This document shows positions 62,557 through 64,000 of a stretch of 64,000 nt of DNA, piece after piece. How positions within the stretch are numbered: position 1 is the first letter of the stretch; each line of letters opens with the position of its first letter. Origin of the DNA: Sporomusaceae bacterium FL31. GTDB lineage: Bacteria; Bacillota; Negativicutes; DSM-1736; Dendrosporobacteraceae. Location: NCBI GenBank assembly GCA_003990955.1, contig BIFV01000015.1:1-64000 (forward strand), in the 5' to 3' direction. A program made the translations under genes and the position numbers. The notes beneath the pieces were generated by a model. It saw only the letters and a program-made list of their open reading frames with translations, made no database searches and had not been told where the DNA came from.

Positions 62557-64000
62557 ATGACCTTACAGTTAGAGAAGAACTATCATGGGTTTAAGCTTAT
62601 TGAAGAAAAGAAACTTAATGAGATTAATTCTATGGCATATCTGTTTTATCATGAGAAAAGTGGAGCCCGCCTGTTATATCTCGCCAATGAAGATGATAAT
62701 AAAGTGTTCTCGGTGACTTTCCGGACTCCACCGGAAGATAGTACAGGAGTGGCTCATATCGTAGAACATTCCGTCTTATGCGGATCGCGCAAATTTAACA
62801 TGAAAGAGCCCTTTGTTGAATTAATCAAAGGCTCGCTTAATACCTACTTAAACGCCATGACTTTTCCGGACAAGACCATGTATCCAGTCGCAAGCCGCAA
62901 TGATAAAGATTTTCATAATTTGATGGATGTCTATCTGGATGCGGTGTTTTTTCCAAATATCTATAAATATCCTGAGATTCTTATGCAGGAAGGCTGGCAT
63001 TATGAACTCGAAGACAAAGATGCTGAACTTACCTATAAGGGTGTTGTCTATAATGAAATGAAAGGTGCTTTTTCATCACCTGAAGCCATCCTTGATAAAG
63101 AAATCTTGGCTTCATTGTTTCCTGATACAACTTATGGGTTTGAATCAGGTGGTGATCCAGATGTCATTCCTGAATTAACTCAGGAAGGTTTTCAAGAGTT
63201 TCACCGCAAGCTTTATCATCCATCCAATAGCTACATCTATCTTTATGGAAAGCTGGATATTCTTGAAAAGTTAGCGTTTATCGATTTAGAATATCTGGCT
63301 AGTTTCGATAAGATTGAAACAGATTCCGCAGTGAATGAACAGAAGCTGTTTAACAATAAGGTGGAATCGGTAGGCGAATATCCTATTTCTCCGAACGAAC
63401 AAGCTCAAGATAAAACTTTTCTCAGCTTAAATTTCATTGTCGGCAAGGCGACAGAACCGGAAAAGACGTTGTCGTTTCAAATTTTAGAACATTTATTGTT
63501 ACGTACTCAGGCTGCACCCTTAAAGAAAGCGCTGATTGATGCTGAGATTGGCAAAGATGTGCTGAGTATTTTCAGTGATAGTATTCTTCAGCCTACATTT
63601 AGTGTGATTGTCAGCGGCTCAAATGAGGAACATAAAGACAAATTTGAAAAAATTATTGTCGATACACTGGAAAAACTCGTTGCCGATGGAATTGATAAAA
63701 AGCTTATTGAAGCTTCGATTAATTTGATGGAATTTAAATTGCGGGAAGCAGATTTTGGCCGCAGTCCCAAAGGGCTGGTCTATAATATCAAATGCATGAA
63801 TAGCTGGCTGTATGATGAAAGTCCATTTTTACATTTAGAGTATGAAGCGGCTTTAAAGAAAGTGAAGTCAGCCTTAACCAGTAACTATTTTGAACAGTTA
63901 ATTAAAGAACGGCTGCTGGAGAATACCCATAAGACATTGGTTGTTTTGAAACCGCAGCAAGGGATGGCTGAACAAAAAAGCAAAGAAATTAAAGAACATA
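62557..64000 (+). CDS. M16C-family zinc metallopeptidase (PreP/Cym1-like), 3' truncated by window edge
   Basis: 481 residues are visible of a family near 970; the frame is still open at base 64000. The N terminus (LEKNYHGFKLIEEKKLNEIN) is typical of the M16C group. The inverted zinc motif H-I-V-E-H (AHIVEHSVLCGS) near residue 70, then EPFVELIKGSLNTYLNAMTFPDKTMYPVASRN, identify presequence-protease-like peptidases that degrade peptides inside a closed chamber. GAGAGGG precedes the ATG. No signal peptide; cytoplasmic. Start and family are secure; the C-terminal half cannot be judged. Confidence 0.93.
   Translation, partial: MTLQLEKNYHGFKLIEEKKLNEINSMAYLFYHEKSGARLLYLANEDDNKVFSVTFRTPPEDSTGVAHIVEHSVLCGSRKFNMKEPFVELIKGSLNTYLNAMTFPDKTMYPVASRNDKDFHNLMDVYLDAVFFPNIYKYPEILMQEGWHYELEDKDAELTYKGVVYNEMKGAFSSPEAILDKEILASLFPDTTYGFESGGDPDVIPELTQEGFQEFHRKLYHPSNSYIYLYGKLDILEKLAFIDLEYLASFDKIETDSAVNEQKLFNNKVESVGEYPISPNEQAQDKTFLSLNFIVGKATEPEKTLSFQILEHLLLRTQAAPLKKALIDAEIGKDVLSIFSDSILQPTFSVIVSGSNEEHKDKFEKIIVDTLEKLVADGIDKKLIEASINLMEFKLREADFGRSPKGLVYNIKCMNSWLYDESPFLHLEYEAALKKVKSALTSNYFEQLIKERLLENTHKTLVVLKPQQGMAEQKSKEIKEH

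Overview
The window looks like chromosome from an anaerobic, endospore-forming, motile Firmicute. The gene mix fits a Sporomusaceae-like member of the Negativicutes (Pelosinus/Sporomusa type); that placement is an inference, because nothing here proves an outer membrane. Evidence for sporulation: two alpha/beta-type small acid-soluble spore proteins, spore photoproduct lyase, a PdaB-like deacetylase and a GerMN lipoprotein. Evidence for anaerobic life: an anaerobe-type hybrid-cluster protein, the HydE maturase of [FeFe] hydrogenase and menaquinone synthesis by the futalosine route. Base composition is moderately AT-rich and even, apart from one IS3-family element. No rRNA, tRNA, CRISPR or prophage was seen.

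Layout. 1-2.6 kb: 3' part of a DUF255 protein, ferritin, an SspF-like spore protein behind a good sigma-G promoter. 2.6-6.1 kb: hcp behind a CRP/FNR-type operator, with an intact IS3-family element sitting inside the hcp terminator hairpin. 6.1-16.6 kb: oxalate decarboxylase, pdxK and a divergent MocR/PdxR-type regulator, a FadR-type regulator with a TIM-barrel isomerase and a 2-hydroxyacid dehydrogenase, a membrane protein, hydE-splB, and an L,D-transpeptidase. 17-24.4 kb: motAB, then a signalling block of hybrid kinase, CheR methyltransferase and REC-PAS-PAS kinase. 24.4-30.6 kb: acpS-nnrED-mazEF-type operon, ComEC-like lipoprotein with DUF3006, AMIN-AMIN-amidase and GerMN lipoprotein. 30.7-36.5 kb: TPP riboswitch-thiC, thiL, tsaE-tsaB-rimI, an antisense SASP gene, tsaD. 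36.7-44.9 kb: histidine kinase/ANTAR pair, CIRCE-groESL, a gene-poor structured stretch with a probable small RNA, another PAS kinase, a membrane protein and a PdaB-like deacetylase. 45-50.5 kb: mqnE-mqnA-mqnC, an MTA-phosphorylase-family gene, then guaA. 50.6-52.4 kb: RidA-family protein and an FAD oxidoreductase with a Cys cluster. 52.5-61.7 kb: a tandem guanine-PRPP riboswitch leader, a purine permease, then purE-C-F-M-N-H-D. 61.8-64 kb: DUF456 membrane protein and the 5' part of an M16C peptidase.

How the genes work together. Purine supply is the strongest theme: guaA makes GMP, the pur genes make IMP, and the leader before the permease appears to read both guanine and PRPP before a single terminator. 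The mqn genes make the menaquinone precursor; their fourth partner is a phosphorylase-type protein rather than a recognisable MqnB hydrolase. Thiamine (thiC, thiL) and vitamin B6 (pdxK/PdxR) genes are each close to their likely regulators. The most rewarding places for a second look are the tandem riboswitch, the phosphorylase in the mqn cluster, a spore photoproduct lyase lacking the Bacillus catalytic cysteine, the kinase-CheR module and the small-RNA-like region after groEL.
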